From Burkholderiales bacterium (GTDB lineage: Bacteria > Pseudomonadota > Gammaproteobacteria > Burkholderiales > Burkholderiaceae_C): DNA of 37,105 nt. The translations under genes were made by a program, and so were the position numbers. Every line of letters begins with the position of its first letter. The stretch's first letter is position 1. The DNA is taken from positions 1-37,105 of the forward strand of contig JAEMQF010000289.1 of NCBI GenBank assembly GCA_022758925.1, read 5' to 3'. The notes beneath the pieces are model-generated. The model worked only from the letters and a program-made list of their open reading frames with translations, made no database searches and was not told the DNA's origin. Positions 23,468-32,263 of the stretch are shown piece after piece.

Positions 23468-24447
23468 ACGCGGGTCTCCCGGCCACTCGCGTGCAGCCAA
23501 CACGACGCACGGGTGGAACCCGCCTGCACCAGACTCGGCCGCTCTTGGCGGCAACGCTCGAACGCTTTCGGGCAGCGCGGGTGGAACGCGCAACCGCTGG
23601 GTATGGCGTTCAGACGCGGCATCACACCGTCGATTTGGAGGAGCCGTTTGCGGTCATCGCCCATCGCCGGAATCGACCCCATCAAGCCATGTGAATAGGG
23701 GTGGGCCGGCGCGTGAATCACGTCATGCACCGGGCCGATTTCGGCGATGCGCCCGGCGTACATCACTGCAACCCGGTCGCAAGTTTCTGCGATCACGCCC
23801 ATGTCATGCGTCACCAGCATCACTGCCGCGCCATGCTCCTTGCACAGGCGCTTGAGCAAGGAGATGATCTGCGCCTGAATTGAAACATCGAGCGCGGTCG
23901 TCGGCTCATCGGCGACGATCAGACGCGGTTTGGCGGCAAGCGCCAGCGCGATCACCACCCGCTGGCGCATGCCGCCGGAGAATTGGTGCGGGTACTGGTC
24001 GATTCGCTGCGCCGCAGCAGGAATACCGGTTTCGTCCAACAGGCGCACCGCGCGTTGCCGTGCCTGGGCCGCGTCGAGCGGCAGATGGGTGCGGATCGTT
24101 TCGACCAGCTGCTGCCCAACGGTATACAGCGGGTTCAGTGAAGTCAGCGGGTCTTGAAAGATCGCGCCAATGTGCCGCCCGCGCACCTTGCGCATCTCGT
24201 CTTGCGAGAGGTTGTCGATCCGTCGCCCATCGAAGCGAATCTCGCCGCCGACAATGCGACCTGGCGGGTCGAGCAAGCCGATGATGGCCGAACCCGTCAA
24301 CGACTTGCCGGCCCCCGATTCGCCCACGACACCCAAGATTTCACCGGCCTGGATGTCGAACGAAATGCCGTCAAGCGCCACCAGCGTCGCGTGCCGGGTC
24401 GCGAACTCGACCCTCAGGTCGCGCACTTGAAGCAAGGGCGTGTTCAT
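23464..24447 (-). CDS. Peptide-type ABC transporter ATP-binding protein (DppD/OppD family)
   Basis: A 327-residue ATPase, the partner of the DppF-like subunit. Walker A GESGAGKS is at 43-50, signature [16 protein letters not shown], Walker [19 protein letters not shown]. The oligo_HPY C-terminal region has [21 protein letters not shown] followed by [17 protein letters not shown]. The D-loop and H-loop ([10 protein letters not shown]) are intact. It starts at ATG 24447, 37 bases after the DppC-like permease stop. Confidence 0.93.
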   Translation of the reverse strand: MNTPLLQVRDLRVEFATRHATLVALDGISFDIQAGEILGVVGESGAGKSLTGSAIIGLLDPPGRIVGGEIRFDGRRIDNLSQDEMRKVRGRHIGAIFQDPLTSLNPLYTVGQQLVETIRTHLPLDAAQARQRAVRLLDETGIPAAAQRIDQYPHQFSGGMRQRVVIALALAAKPRLIVADEPTTALDVSIQAQIISLLKRLCKEHGAAVMLVTHDMGVIAETCDRVAVMYAGRIAEIGPVHDVIHAPAHPYSHGLMGSIPAMGDDRKRLLQIDGVMPRLNAIPSGCAFHPRCPKAFERCRQERPSLVQAGSTRASCWLHASGRETRV

Positions 24448-24484
24448 TCGTTCGGATCAGCGCAACCCAGGTGCTTGGGGTGGA

Positions 24485-25417
24485 CTAGCGCAAGCGCGGA
24501 TTGAGTGCATCGCGCAGCCAGTCCCCGAACAGGTTGATGCTCAGCGCAATGACGACGAGCATGCCGCCCGGGAAGATCACCAGCCACCAGGCGCCGCTGA
24601 ACAACTGCTTGTTGCCTTCGTTGATGAATGTGCCCAGTGAGGGTGAGGTCGGAGACACACCCACGCCGAGAAACGACAACGTTGCCTCGGTGATGATCGC
24701 GGTCGCGACCTGAATCGTGGCCAGCACAAGCACCGGTCCGAGCACGTTCGGCAAGACATGCTTGAGCATGATGCGCATCGGCGCCACGCCGATGATGCGC
24801 GCGGCCTGCACATACTCCTTGTTGCGCTCCACCAGCGTCGAGCCACGCACCGTGCGTGCGTATTGCACCCAGCCGGTCAGCGCAATCGCGATGATCAGCA
24901 CGCTGAATGCGAGCGTGTCATCGGCGTTCGGAAAGAGCGCCCGGCCCACGCCCGAGATCAACAGCGCAATCAGGATGGAGGGGAACGACAGCATCACGTC
25001 GCATACGCGCATGATGAAGGCGTCGACGCGCCCGCCTGCATACCCCGACAACAGGCCCAGGCTGACACCGATCAGCAGCGAAAGCACGACGGAAGCAAAT
25101 CCGACGAAGAGCGAAATCCGCGCGCCGTACATCAGCGCCGAAAGCACGTCGCGCCCCTGCTCGTCGGTGCCCAACAGGTAGTTTGCACTGCCTCCTTCCA
25201 TCCAGGCCGGCGGCAACATCGAATCGCCCAGGTCCAGCGTCTTCAGATCGAACGGGTTGTGCGGTGCCACCACTTCCGCGCCGCCGGCACACACGATGCA
25301 AACGATTGCGACGCACGCCGAAAGCATCGCGACTTTCGACGCTTTGAAGCTGTGCCAGACATCGCCTTCGAAGAAGCGACGCAGCCCTCCCGGCAATGCA
25401 AGGCTTGTGGCGCTCAC
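24485..25417 (-). CDS. Peptide-type ABC transporter permease (DppC family)
   Basis: A 310-residue inner-membrane permease with an N-terminal membrane segment (VAMLSACVAIVCIVCAGGAEVVAP), then five more. The early loop contains LLGTDEQGRDVLSALMYGARISLFVG, the DppC/OppC N-terminal signature. The EAA-type coupling motif is in YVQAARIIGVAPMRIMLKHVLPNV. It ends in a hydrophilic tail GDWLRDALNPRLR, typical for this subunit. ATG 25417 overlaps the amidohydrolase stop by four bases, so the two are coupled. Confidence 0.93.
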   Translation of the reverse strand: MSATSLALPGGLRRFFEGDVWHSFKASKVAMLSACVAIVCIVCAGGAEVVAPHNPFDLKTLDLGDSMLPPAWMEGGSANYLLGTDEQGRDVLSALMYGARISLFVGFASVVLSLLIGVSLGLLSGYAGGRVDAFIMRVCDVMLSFPSILIALLISGVGRALFPNADDTLAFSVLIIAIALTGWVQYARTVRGSTLVERNKEYVQAARIIGVAPMRIMLKHVLPNVLGPVLVLATIQVATAIITEATLSFLGVGVSPTSPSLGTFINEGNKQLFSGAWWLVIFPGGMLVVIALSINLFGDWLRDALNPRLR

Positions 25418-26631
25418 GATTCGACCCTGGGCAGCGGCATGGATTGTTCAGCCAGGCTGGCAAACAGGGCCGCGCCCAGCGGCAGGACGTCGTCGTTGAA
25501 GTCGAAGCGCGGGCTGTGCAAGAAGCAACCCCCTTCGCCACCCTGCCCCAGCCGCAGGTAGGCACCGGGGCGCGTTTGCAGCATGAACGAAAAATCCTCG
25601 GCTCCCATGCTCGGCGGAAGGTCGCGGACAACCTTGGACTCGCCCACCAACGAGGCTGCCACGTCACCCGCGAACTGCGCTTCAGCCGGCGTGTTGATGG
25701 TCGCCGGATACGAGCGTCGATACTCCAGCGTCGCGGTCGCGCCGAAACCGACCGCGACCGACTCGACGAGCCGACCCAGGCGATCTTCGATCATGTCCTG
25801 CACCTCGCGCTTGAAGGTGCGCACCGTGCCGACCAGGCGCGCCTGGCGTGGAATGACGCTGAAGGCCCCGAGATCGCCAGCCTGCACGGCGCACACGCTG
25901 ACAACGGCATTGTCCAGGGGATGGACATTGCGCGACACGAGGCTTTGCGCCGCGGTGATGATGTGCGCCGCCACCAGCACCGGGTCAATCGTCAGCGCCG
26001 GGTGGGCGCCGTGGCCACCTCGACCATTGATCGTGATTTCAATGCGGTCGGCCGCCGCCATCATCGGCCCGGGATTGATGCCGATCATTCCCGGCGGCAG
26101 ACTCGGCCAGTTGTGCATGGCGTAAACGGCATCGACCGGAAAGCGCTCGAACAAACCGTCGTCGATCATCGCCTTGGCACCGGCAAAACCTTCTTCGCCC
26201 GGCTGGAAAATCACCACCGCAGTGCCGCTGAAATTGCGCGACGCGGCGAGCGCGCGTGCCGCGCCGATCAACATCGCCGTGTGGCCGTCGTGGCCGCAAC
26301 CGTGCATCAGGCCGCCCTTCGTGCTGCGCCAAGAGAAGTCGTTTTCTTCGCGCAGCGGCAAGGCGTCCATATCTGCGCGCAACCCGATCGCCTTGCGAGA
26401 TGCAGACTTGCCGCTGCCGCGAATAATGCCGACCACGCCGGTCTTGGCGATGCCGGTGTGCACCTCGTCGACGCCACAAACACGCAGTGCGTCCGCCACG
26501 CGTTGCGCGGTGCGAACCTCTTCGAAGCCGAGCTCCGGGTGCGCGTGAAGGTCGCGCCGGAACGCGGTAAGTTCCGGATGCATCTCGCTGAGGCGCGCGA
26601 ACAAGCGGCTGGCACTGGGCAGATGCAGCAT
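25414..26631 (-). CDS. M20 family amidohydrolase/aminoacylase (hippurate hydrolase-like)
   Basis: A 405-residue zinc amidohydrolase; relatives cleave N-acyl amino acids, hippurate or indole-acetyl-amino acids. The N-terminal RRDLHAHPELGFEE is typical of the M20D group. GLRADMDALPL and MHGCGHDGHTAMLIGAA hold the metal-binding residues, GEEGFAGAKAMIDDGLF carries the catalytic Glu, and GAEDFSFMLQTRPGAYLRLG is near the C-terminus. ATG 26631 overlaps the dppB-like stop by one base (TGATG) and its own stop overlaps dppC. It is thus embedded in the transporter operon, suggesting that the imported substrate is an acylated amino acid or small peptide cleaved after uptake. No signal peptide is seen, so it is cytoplasmic. 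Confidence 0.92.
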   Translation of the reverse strand: MLHLPSASRLFARLSEMHPELTAFRRDLHAHPELGFEEVRTAQRVADALRVCGVDEVHTGIAKTGVVGIIRGSGKSASRKAIGLRADMDALPLREENDFSWRSTKGGLMHGCGHDGHTAMLIGAARALAASRNFSGTAVVIFQPGEEGFAGAKAMIDDGLFERFPVDAVYAMHNWPSLPPGMIGINPGPMMAAADRIEITINGRGGHGAHPALTIDPVLVAAHIITAAQSLVSRNVHPLDNAVVSVCAVQAGDLGAFSVIPRQARLVGTVRTFKREVQDMIEDRLGRLVESVAVGFGATATLEYRRSYPATINTPAEAQFAGDVAASLVGESKVVRDLPPSMGAEDFSFMLQTRPGAYLRLGQGGEGGCFLHSPRFDFNDDVLPLGAALFASLAEQSMPLPRVES

Positions 26632-27614
26632 CAATGTCCCCCTGCGGGCTGCTCGACCCGCAGGCGCGGATCGACGACAAAGTACAAGAGATCGACGACG
26701 AGATTGATGATCACGTAGATCAACGAGATCAGACACAGGTATGCGGCCATGACCGGAATGTCGGCAAAGCTCACTGCCTGGATGAACAGCAAGCCCATTC
26801 CGGGCCACTGGAACACCGACTCCGTGATGATGGCAAATGCGATCAGGCCACCGAGTTGCAGGCCGGTGATCGTCATCACCGGCACGAGCGTGTTCTTCAA
26901 TGCATGGCCGAAGTAAACGGCACGGTCCGACAGGCCGCGCGCGCGCGCGAAGCGAATGTAGTCCGTGCGCAGCACCTCGAGCATTTCGGCACGCACCAGG
27001 CGCATGATCAGCGTGAGTTGAAAGATCGCCAGGGTGAGCGCCGGCAACACCAGATGCTTCCAACCGTCGAAGGTAAGAAATCCCGTTGTCCAGTGCCCCA
27101 GGGCCACCACGTCACCGCGCCCGAAGCTTGGCAACCATCGCAGCGTGACGGCGAACAACAGAATCAGCAGGATACCGATCAGGAAGCTGGGCAACGAGAC
27201 GCCAAGCAATGAGAGCGTCATCAAGACCTGGGAGGCAAAGCTGCCGCGGCGCAAGGCGGCATAGACGCCCATCGGAACGCCCACCAACAAGGCTGTGATC
27301 GCGGCCGACAACGCCAACTCGAGCGTCGCCGGGAAGCGCTCGGAAATCAGGGCAGAAACTTTCCGGCCTTGGCGCAGGCTCAGTCCGAACTCGCCGCGCA
27401 CAGCGTTGCCCACGAAGCGCGCGAATTGAATCGGGAAGGGCTGATCCAGGCCAAGGTCGGCGCGCAATTGCTCGCGCTGTTCGGCGGTTGCGTCCTGACC
27501 CAGCAGATTGGTCACCGGGTCGCCGACGTATTGAAACAGCATGAAGGCGATGAAGGCGACGACCAGCATCACGATCACGGCTTGGACCAGGCGGCGAAGG
27601 ATGAAGGCGAGCAT
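26631..27614 (-). CDS. Peptide-type ABC transporter permease (DppB family)
   Basis: A 327-residue inner-membrane permease with six membrane segments. It begins MLAFILRRLVQAVIVMLVVAF, the DppB/OppB signature, followed by RADLGLDQPFPIQFARFV and FGLSLRQGRKVSALISERFP. The coupling motif region is DYIRFARARGLSDRAVYFGHALKNTLVPV. The C-terminus is LVDLLYFVVDPRLRVEQPAGGH. It is the first gene of the operon in this window. The substrate-binding protein gene usually found directly upstream is absent; a DUF3047 lipoprotein gene lies there instead, 67 bases away. Confidence 0.93.
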   Translation of the reverse strand: MLAFILRRLVQAVIVMLVVAFIAFMLFQYVGDPVTNLLGQDATAEQREQLRADLGLDQPFPIQFARFVGNAVRGEFGLSLRQGRKVSALISERFPATLELALSAAITALLVGVPMGVYAALRRGSFASQVLMTLSLLGVSLPSFLIGILLILLFAVTLRWLPSFGRGDVVALGHWTTGFLTFDGWKHLVLPALTLAIFQLTLIMRLVRAEMLEVLRTDYIRFARARGLSDRAVYFGHALKNTLVPVMTITGLQLGGLIAFAIITESVFQWPGMGLLFIQAVSFADIPVMAAYLCLISLIYVIINLVVDLLYFVVDPRLRVEQPAGGH

Positions 27615-27681
27615 CGCAGGGTCAACGCCGTGGCTCTTGAAAAAGCGATTCCTTCACCGGGCTCTCGTAGCGCCCCAGGGT

Positions 27682-28407
27682 CTACTGCAAGCGTCCGTCC
27701 GGACCCAACAGCCGGACTTCGCCGTACCAAGCGCTTGCGCTCGATCGGGTGTTGTCGGAGTCGGTCATCAGTCCGACGGCGATCAACGGCCCAGGGTCTT
27801 CGCCGAAAGTCCTTCGAAAGTCGGCGGCGACGTCCCGTTCGTAGTGACGCCACACACCGAGATTGCCCCTTCCCGACTCGAGAACGATGTTGCGGATTCG
27901 ATCGGTGCGCCCGCTGTGAATGATGGATTCGGTGGGCGCCTTGTTGTCCCAGACGTACATCAGCGTCGCGTAGGGCGGCACTTCGCCGGAGACGGCATGT
28001 GCAAGGTCGAACATCATGCGATTTCGCAACGAGAGTCGGCCATGGTCGCCATCGAAGGCGAGCATCAGGCGCACCGGAGAATCATCTGCATGCCGATCAG
28101 TGAGATCTGCGGATTCGATCAACTCGGCAACAAGCCAAGAGAACTTCACGGCACCGAGGCTGTCTGGGTTAACCCTCACGGTTCGACGCAACATGCTTGC
28201 GGAAGCGTCGGACTGCGCGTGCACGACTTGTCGGCCTTGCTCTGACATCAGCGTGTAGCGGGTGGCAATCTTGCCGGGGAATGCCAAGTCGTGCCAACCC
28301 GCGACAGGGTCAGTGGCCACGAATCCCGATTTACCGGACCTCGGCTCGGGACTTGTGCCGCAAGCAACAAGCAACAGTGCGATGCACGCCAACCACAACT
28401 TCTTCAT
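27682..28407 (-). CDS. DUF3047 family lipoprotein
   Basis: A 241-residue protein with a lipoprotein signal (MKKLWLACIALLLVACG, lipobox LVAC with Cys16), so it should be lipid-anchored in the envelope. The mature part has DUF3047-like wording: TRYTLMSEQGRQVVHAQSDA, VKFSWLVAELIESADLTDRH, PVRLMLAFDGDH, LMYVWDNKAPTESIIHSGRT, RNIVLESGRGNLGVWRHYER and IAVGLMTDSDNTRSSASAWY. This suggests a jelly-roll carbohydrate-binding-like fold, but function is unknown. ATG 28407 is set by the lipoprotein signal; an upstream open extension lacks sense. A terminator lies about 70 bases upstream, so it needs its own promoter. Confidence 0.85.
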   Translation of the reverse strand: MKKLWLACIALLLVACGTSPEPRSGKSGFVATDPVAGWHDLAFPGKIATRYTLMSEQGRQVVHAQSDASASMLRRTVRVNPDSLGAVKFSWLVAELIESADLTDRHADDSPVRLMLAFDGDHGRLSLRNRMMFDLAHAVSGEVPPYATLMYVWDNKAPTESIIHSGRTDRIRNIVLESGRGNLGVWRHYERDVAADFRRTFGEDPGPLIAVGLMTDSDNTRSSASAWYGEVRLLGPDGRLQ

Positions 28408-28475
28408 CCGCGAATTGTCATGGCACCGACCGAGCCGGCAGCGCGGGGTTATCACTGACGAAAGTCCCTTCGCGT

Positions 28476-28507
28476 AAAAAAAAAGAGCCGCCCCAGGGTG
28501 GCCTTTT
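28476..28507 (-). terminator. Intrinsic terminator, possibly bidirectional, between IS remnant and DUF3047 gene
   Basis: Arms AAAAGAGCCGCCC and GGGTGGCCTTTT pair around a CA turn (12 bp with one bulged A and one G.T). On the minus strand the hairpin is followed by nine T (28484-28476), a strong terminator form, separating the IS remnant from the lipoprotein gene. On the plus strand only four T follow. Confidence 0.7.
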
Positions 28508-28617
28508 GGGAATGCACTCCACCCGGCTGGAGTTAGCACGAGCGACGCAAACCCGCTTCGAGGGCCGTTGACTTGCCGCCGGCTGTCGGCGCGCCAGCAC
28601 CAGCGCCAGTCGCCAAG

Positions 28618-28891
28618 GTCCCAGGCCCTTATCGGAGATGCTCGGTGAGTTTGTCCATGAGCGTTCGGCCCAGGGCTTGCACTGCTGCTGCTGCAATCGC
28701 GCCGGCCGGCCGCACCTGGGCATGGTGCGCAGCGCGTCGATGCCACCCTCATCGAGCACTGCCCTCCAGGTGTACGCCGTCCGGCGCACCATGCCCACCG
28801 CGTGCGCAGCCAGGGCCGGTGTCTTGCGCTCTAAGCGCCTCCGCCCCGCGCGCAAGCGCCACCGCACCGTCGCGTCCAAACGCTTCGCCAC
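28618..28891 (-). pseudogene. Remnant of an IS630-like transposase (N-terminal HTH part, frameshifted)
   Basis: The minus-strand frame from 28891 reads [20 protein letters not shown], then [20 protein letters not shown] and [12 protein letters not shown]. This is the helix-turn-helix start of IS630-type transposases, with the typical GRPxRL end of the DNA-binding part. After a run of glutamine codons (GCAGCAGCAGCAG) the sense continues in another frame as [16 protein letters not shown] and then hits a stop, so a small indel broke the gene. The DDE catalytic domain is absent. No terminal inverted repeats could be recognised. It is best seen as a decayed fragment in the 618-base gap between the DUF3047 gene and coq7. 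Confidence 0.6.
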
Positions 28892-29025
28892 CCCGCATTC
28901 AACCCGTTACGTGCCGAGTCGAAGCTTCAACTGGACCCCAGCATTTGGCGCCAGGGTATCCACCGATGCGAAAACGATTCCGAGTTCCGCGCTATCGTTC
29001 GGCTGAAGGATTGCTAGGTACTGCG

Positions 29026-29673
29026 ATGTTCGAACGATCGTCAACCCACTCGGCGCTGGATCGCGTCTTCATCACGCTCGACAACGCGCTGCGCACGTTG
29101 TCAGGCGCGAGCCATGCTTCGCGGCCCTGCCCTACGCCGATGACGCCAGGCGCAACGCTCGACAGCGCGCAGCGACGCCTCAGCGGCGCGCTGATGCGGG
29201 TGAACCAGGTCGGCGAAGTTTGTGCGCAAGCCTTGTACGACGCACAGGCACTGGTCACCAAGGATGCCTGCCTCAAACGCCAACTCGAGGCCGCGGCGCG
29301 CGAAGAGTCGGATCACCTTGCGTGGACGCAGCAACGGTTAAGGGAATTGGGGGCCCATACGAGCCTGCTCAACCCGCTTTGGTACGCGGGCGCGTTCGGC
29401 CTGGGCTTGCTGGCCGGGCGCGCGGGCGACGCAGTCAGCCTCGGGTTCGTTGTCGAAACTGAACGCCAGGTCGAGCGCCACCTTCAAGGTCATCTCGAAC
29501 GACTGCCGCCGCAGGACGCGGCTTCGCATGCCATCGTGCGCCAGATGCAGGCCGACGAAGCCCGCCATGCGCAGCAGGCACAAGCCGCCGGTGCGGTGGA
29601 ATTGCCGCGCCTGGTGCGCTTGGCAATGCGGCTCGCCGCAGGCGTGATGACGCGCACCGCGCACTACATCTGA
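29026..29673 (+). CDS. coq7: Demethoxyubiquinone monooxygenase Coq7 (2-polyprenyl-3-methyl-6-methoxy-benzoquinone hydroxylase)
   Basis: A 215-residue di-iron carboxylate enzyme for a late hydroxylation in ubiquinone synthesis, membrane-associated. The ferritin-like ligands appear in [33 protein letters not shown] (ExxH), [12 protein letters not shown] and [32 protein letters not shown] is the hydrophobic stretch. The last residues [15 protein letters not shown] are typical of the betaproteobacterial form. ATG 29026 (MFERSST) is chosen; the frame is open far upstream through the IS remnant but without homology. Convergent with the OsmC gene with only two bases between stop codons. Confidence 0.95.
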   Translation: MFERSSTHSALDRVFITLDNALRTLSGASHASRPCPTPMTPGATLDSAQRRLSGALMRVNQVGEVCAQALYDAQALVTKDACLKRQLEAAAREESDHLAWTQQRLRELGAHTSLLNPLWYAGAFGLGLLAGRAGDAVSLGFVVETERQVERHLQGHLERLPPQDAASHAIVRQMQADEARHAQQAQAAGAVELPRLVRLAMRLAAGVMTRTAHYI

Positions 29674-29675
29674 AG

Positions 29676-30098
29676 TCAGCCCGACAGAATCGCAAAACTG
29701 GTCGTGATCTCGGCGGTCTTGGCCAGCATGATGCTCGCCGAGCAGTACTTTTCATGCGACATCTTGATCGCACGCTCAACGGCCGCTTCTGTCAAGCCCG
29801 GGCCGCTGAGCGTGAAATGCATGTTGATCTGCGTGAAGACCTTGGGGTCGGTCGCGGCACGTTTCGAAGTTACCGCGACGCGACACGATCGAACGTCGTG
29901 GCGGCCACGCTGCAAGATCAGCACCACGTCGTACGCGGTGCAACCCGCGGTGCCGGCAAGCACCGTTTCCATCGGTCGGGGCGCCAAGTTGCGGCCACCA
30001 CCGTCGGCCGCGCCGTCCATGACGAGGACGTGGCCGCTGCCCGTTTCGGCGACCAAGCTCATGCCCATTGCTGGCACCCAATTCACTGTGCATTCCAT
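29676..30098 (-). CDS. OsmC family protein (peroxide reductase fold)
   Basis: A 140-residue protein of the OsmC/Ohr superfamily, YhfA-like branch. The two cysteine regions are present: APRPMETVLAGTAGCTAYDVVLIL (first Cys near 53) and SHEKYCSASIML (second Cys). Many members are thiol peroxidases reducing organic hydroperoxides, but the YhfA branch has no proven substrate. It starts at ATG 30098. The shared region with ilvA (278 bases) contains, on the opposite strand, a terminator-ended RNA structure. Confidence 0.9.
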   Translation of the reverse strand: MECTVNWVPAMGMSLVAETGSGHVLVMDGAADGGGRNLAPRPMETVLAGTAGCTAYDVVLILQRGRHDVRSCRVAVTSKRAATDPKVFTQINMHFTLSGPGLTEAAVERAIKMSHEKYCSASIMLAKTAEITTSFAILSG

Positions 30099-30223
30099 CG
30101 CGCGCCCTCACCGATCATCGATTGCGCCTTATTGTGCTACCCGTCATATTCACCCCTGGGCGTCGACTGCGCTCCCTTGCCGGTGATATTGCGGCGCAGC
30201 ATGTCTAAGGCTAGACTTGGCGC

Positions 30224-30327
30224 CATTCGGGCTCGGTCGGTGCATCCAGGCGATCCCCGAAAGATTGTCTCCTCCACCTCCTCATTGGTGGATTCAGCCC
30301 AAGCCAGCATTGTCTTGGGCTGTTTTT
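30224..30327 (+). ncRNA. Candidate small RNA or leader RNA ending in an intrinsic terminator, upstream of ilvA
   Basis: Three hairpins follow each other: TTCGGG/CCCGAA (30226-30231/30256-30261); CCACC/GGTGG (30274-30278/30287-30291) with loop TCCTCATT; and the terminator CAGCCCAAG/CTTGGGCTG (30295-30303/30314-30322) followed by five T. A weak sigma-70 type promoter, TTGCGG (30189-30194), 17 bases, TAGACT (30212-30217), would start transcription near 30224. The second hairpin includes CACCTCCT, identical to the anti-Shine-Dalgarno end of 16S rRNA, with TCCTC in the loop. It could be a trans-acting RNA or an attenuator for ilvA. No leader peptide with a stop before the terminator was found. Confidence 0.45.
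30295..30327 (+). terminator. Intrinsic terminator 50 bases before ilvA
   Basis: A perfect 9-bp stem CAGCCCAAG/CTTGGGCTG with a 10-base loop, followed directly by TTTTT (30323-30327). There is no plus-strand gene between it and the osmC start to account for it (osmC is on the minus strand), so it terminates either a small RNA or the ilvA leader. Confidence 0.8.
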
Positions 30328-30376
30328 ATGGGCCAGGCGACGACCCGGTACTGCATGGCGCTCGAGGTGGCCACGT

Positions 30377-31987
30377 ATGATCCGCGCCGACGTCAACAGC
30401 AGCGTTTCGGAGGCGACAATCTTGGTTCAGTCTCGCAGGGCGCTTAAGCCGCCCGTCAAGCTCGGTGCCGGCCTGTCGCTCGCCGACTACCTGCAGAAGA
30501 TCCTCACGGCCAAGGTCTACGACATCGCCGTCGAGACGCCATTGGAGATTGCGAAGAATCTATCGCGGCGCCTGGGTCAGCATGTGCTGTTGAAGCGCGA
30601 AGACCAGCAGTCGGTGTTCAGTTTCAAGCTGCGCGGCGCCTACAACCGCATGGCCAACCTCAGCCAGGAGCAACTGCGCAACGGCGTGATTTGCGCGTCG
30701 GCAGGCAACCACGCCCAAGGCGTGGCGCTGGCGGCGAAACGGCTCGGCTGCCGCGCCGTCATCGTGATGCCGGTCACCACGCCGAAAGTAAAGATCGACG
30801 CCGTGCGTGCGCTCGGCGCCGAGGTATCGCTGCACGGCGACAGCTATTCCGATGCCTTCGTCCACGCCAAGGAAGTCGAAGCGCAACAGGGTCTGACATT
30901 TGTGCACCCGTTCGACGACCCGGACGTGATCGCGGGCCAGGGAACGATTGGCATGGAAATTCTGCGCCAGCACCAAGGTCCGATCGATGCGGTATTCGTC
31001 GCCATCGGTGGCGGGGGGCTCGTCTCAGGCGTGGCCGCCTACATCAAGGCCGTGCGCCCCAACATCAAGGTGATCGGCGTGCAGATGATCGACTCCGACG
31101 CCATGCAGCGATCCGTCAAGGCGGGCAAGCGCGTGACGCTGGACGACGTTGGCTTGTTCTCGGATGGCACTGCGGTAAAGCTGGTGGGTGAAGAGACCTT
31201 TCGCCTCGCGCGCGCGCTTGTCGACGAGTTCGTGATCGTCGACACCGATGCCGTGTGCGCGGCGATCAAGGACGTGTTTCAGGACACACGAAGCATCCTC
31301 GAACCCGCAGGCGCGATGGGTGTCGCGGCGATCAAGCAGTACGCGCATTCGCAGCCACAAAAAGGCCAGACCCTGGTGACAATCGCCACAGGTGCCAACA
31401 TGAACTTCGACAGCCTGCGTTTCGTCGCCGAGCGCGCCGAGGTCGGCGAAGAACGTGAAGCCCTGTTCGCCGTGACGATTCCCGAAGAGCGCGGCAGCTT
31501 CAAGCGGTTTTGCGAGTTGATCGGCCCGCGTTCCGTCACGGAATTCAACTACCGGATTTGCGACGCGCAACAGGCGCACGTGTTCGTCGGCATTGCCACC
31601 GCAAGACGTGAGGAGTCGGAGAAGCTCGAGCGCAACTTCGTACGCCACGGTTTCGCCACATTGAACCTGACGAACGACGAACTCGCGAAACAGCATCTTC
31701 GGCACATGGTCGGCGGACGCAGCGATCTGGCTGCGGACGAGCGCTTGTATCGCTTCATTTTTCCCGAGCGCCCGGGTGCGCTGATGCGCTTTCTGTCAAG
31801 CATGCACATCGGCTGGAATATCAGCTTGTTCCACTACCGCAATCAAGGCGCCGACCGCGGCCAGATCCTCGTCGGCATCCAGGTCCCGCGCTCCGACGAT
31901 GCCGCCTTCCATGATTTCCTGCGAGGCCTTGCCTACCCCTGCTCCGACGAGACCGATAACCCGGTCTACCACCTGTTCCTGCGCTGA
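30377..31987 (+). CDS. ilvA: Threonine ammonia-lyase, biosynthetic (IlvA)
   Basis: A 536-residue PLP enzyme converting threonine to 2-oxobutanoate, the first step to isoleucine. The PLP lysine is Lys84 in FSFKLRGAYN. Then CASAGNHAQGVALAAKRLG, FVAIGGGGLVSGVAAY (phosphate-binding glycines) and LEPAGAMGVAAI complete the catalytic domain. The C-terminal about 190 residues hold two ACT-like regulatory repeats (AVTIPEERGSFKRFCELIG and RFIFPERPGALMRFLSSM), so the enzyme should be feedback-inhibited by isoleucine. GAGGTGG six bases before ATG 30377 sets the start. The region 31988-32263 after it holds no recognisable gene. Confidence 0.96.
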   Translation: MIRADVNSSVSEATILVQSRRALKPPVKLGAGLSLADYLQKILTAKVYDIAVETPLEIAKNLSRRLGQHVLLKREDQQSVFSFKLRGAYNRMANLSQEQLRNGVICASAGNHAQGVALAAKRLGCRAVIVMPVTTPKVKIDAVRALGAEVSLHGDSYSDAFVHAKEVEAQQGLTFVHPFDDPDVIAGQGTIGMEILRQHQGPIDAVFVAIGGGGLVSGVAAYIKAVRPNIKVIGVQMIDSDAMQRSVKAGKRVTLDDVGLFSDGTAVKLVGEETFRLARALVDEFVIVDTDAVCAAIKDVFQDTRSILEPAGAMGVAAIKQYAHSQPQKGQTLVTIATGANMNFDSLRFVAERAEVGEEREALFAVTIPEERGSFKRFCELIGPRSVTEFNYRICDAQQAHVFVGIATARREESEKLERNFVRHGFATLNLTNDELAKQHLRHMVGGRSDLAADERLYRFIFPERPGALMRFLSSMHIGWNISLFHYRNQGADRGQILVGIQVPRSDDAAFHDFLRGLAYPCSDETDNPVYHLFLR

Positions 31988-32263
31988 TCTGCCGAGCGTC
32001 GGTTGGCCCCAGATTGCGACCCGCCGCGCGTTCAACAACCGCTGCGTTCGGCGTCTTCGAGATTGCCGTGGGGTAGCGCCGCCGCCTCGCTCAGCAGGGT
32101 GGCCGTGGGCGAACAAGCCGGGCCGACCTGGCACCCCCACGCCCAACGAGCAGCGGTTCGCTGAACCGGCGTCGAGGCTCGGAGTGGCACGCTCACCGGG
32201 AACTCAACCCGCCTGCGTCCGGCGCCCGAACGCGCCTTGTCCCTGCGCAACTGCCGCCCGGAC

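Noticed and set aside
27615-27681. Remains of a DppA-like binding protein upstream of dppB
   Set aside because: The 67-base gap is too short and its translations show no binding-protein sequence.
30201-30380. Leader peptide for ilvA in the frame containing KIVSSTSSLV
   Set aside because: Ile, Val, Leu and Thr codons are scattered, there is no stop before the terminator, and no ribosome site, so it does not fit peptide-mediated attenuation.
31988-32263. Gene in the gap between ilvA and xthA
   Set aside because: Short Arg/Pro-rich frames on both strands, no ribosome site, no recognisable motif; also no tRNA-like cloverleaf or terminator with a U run seen.
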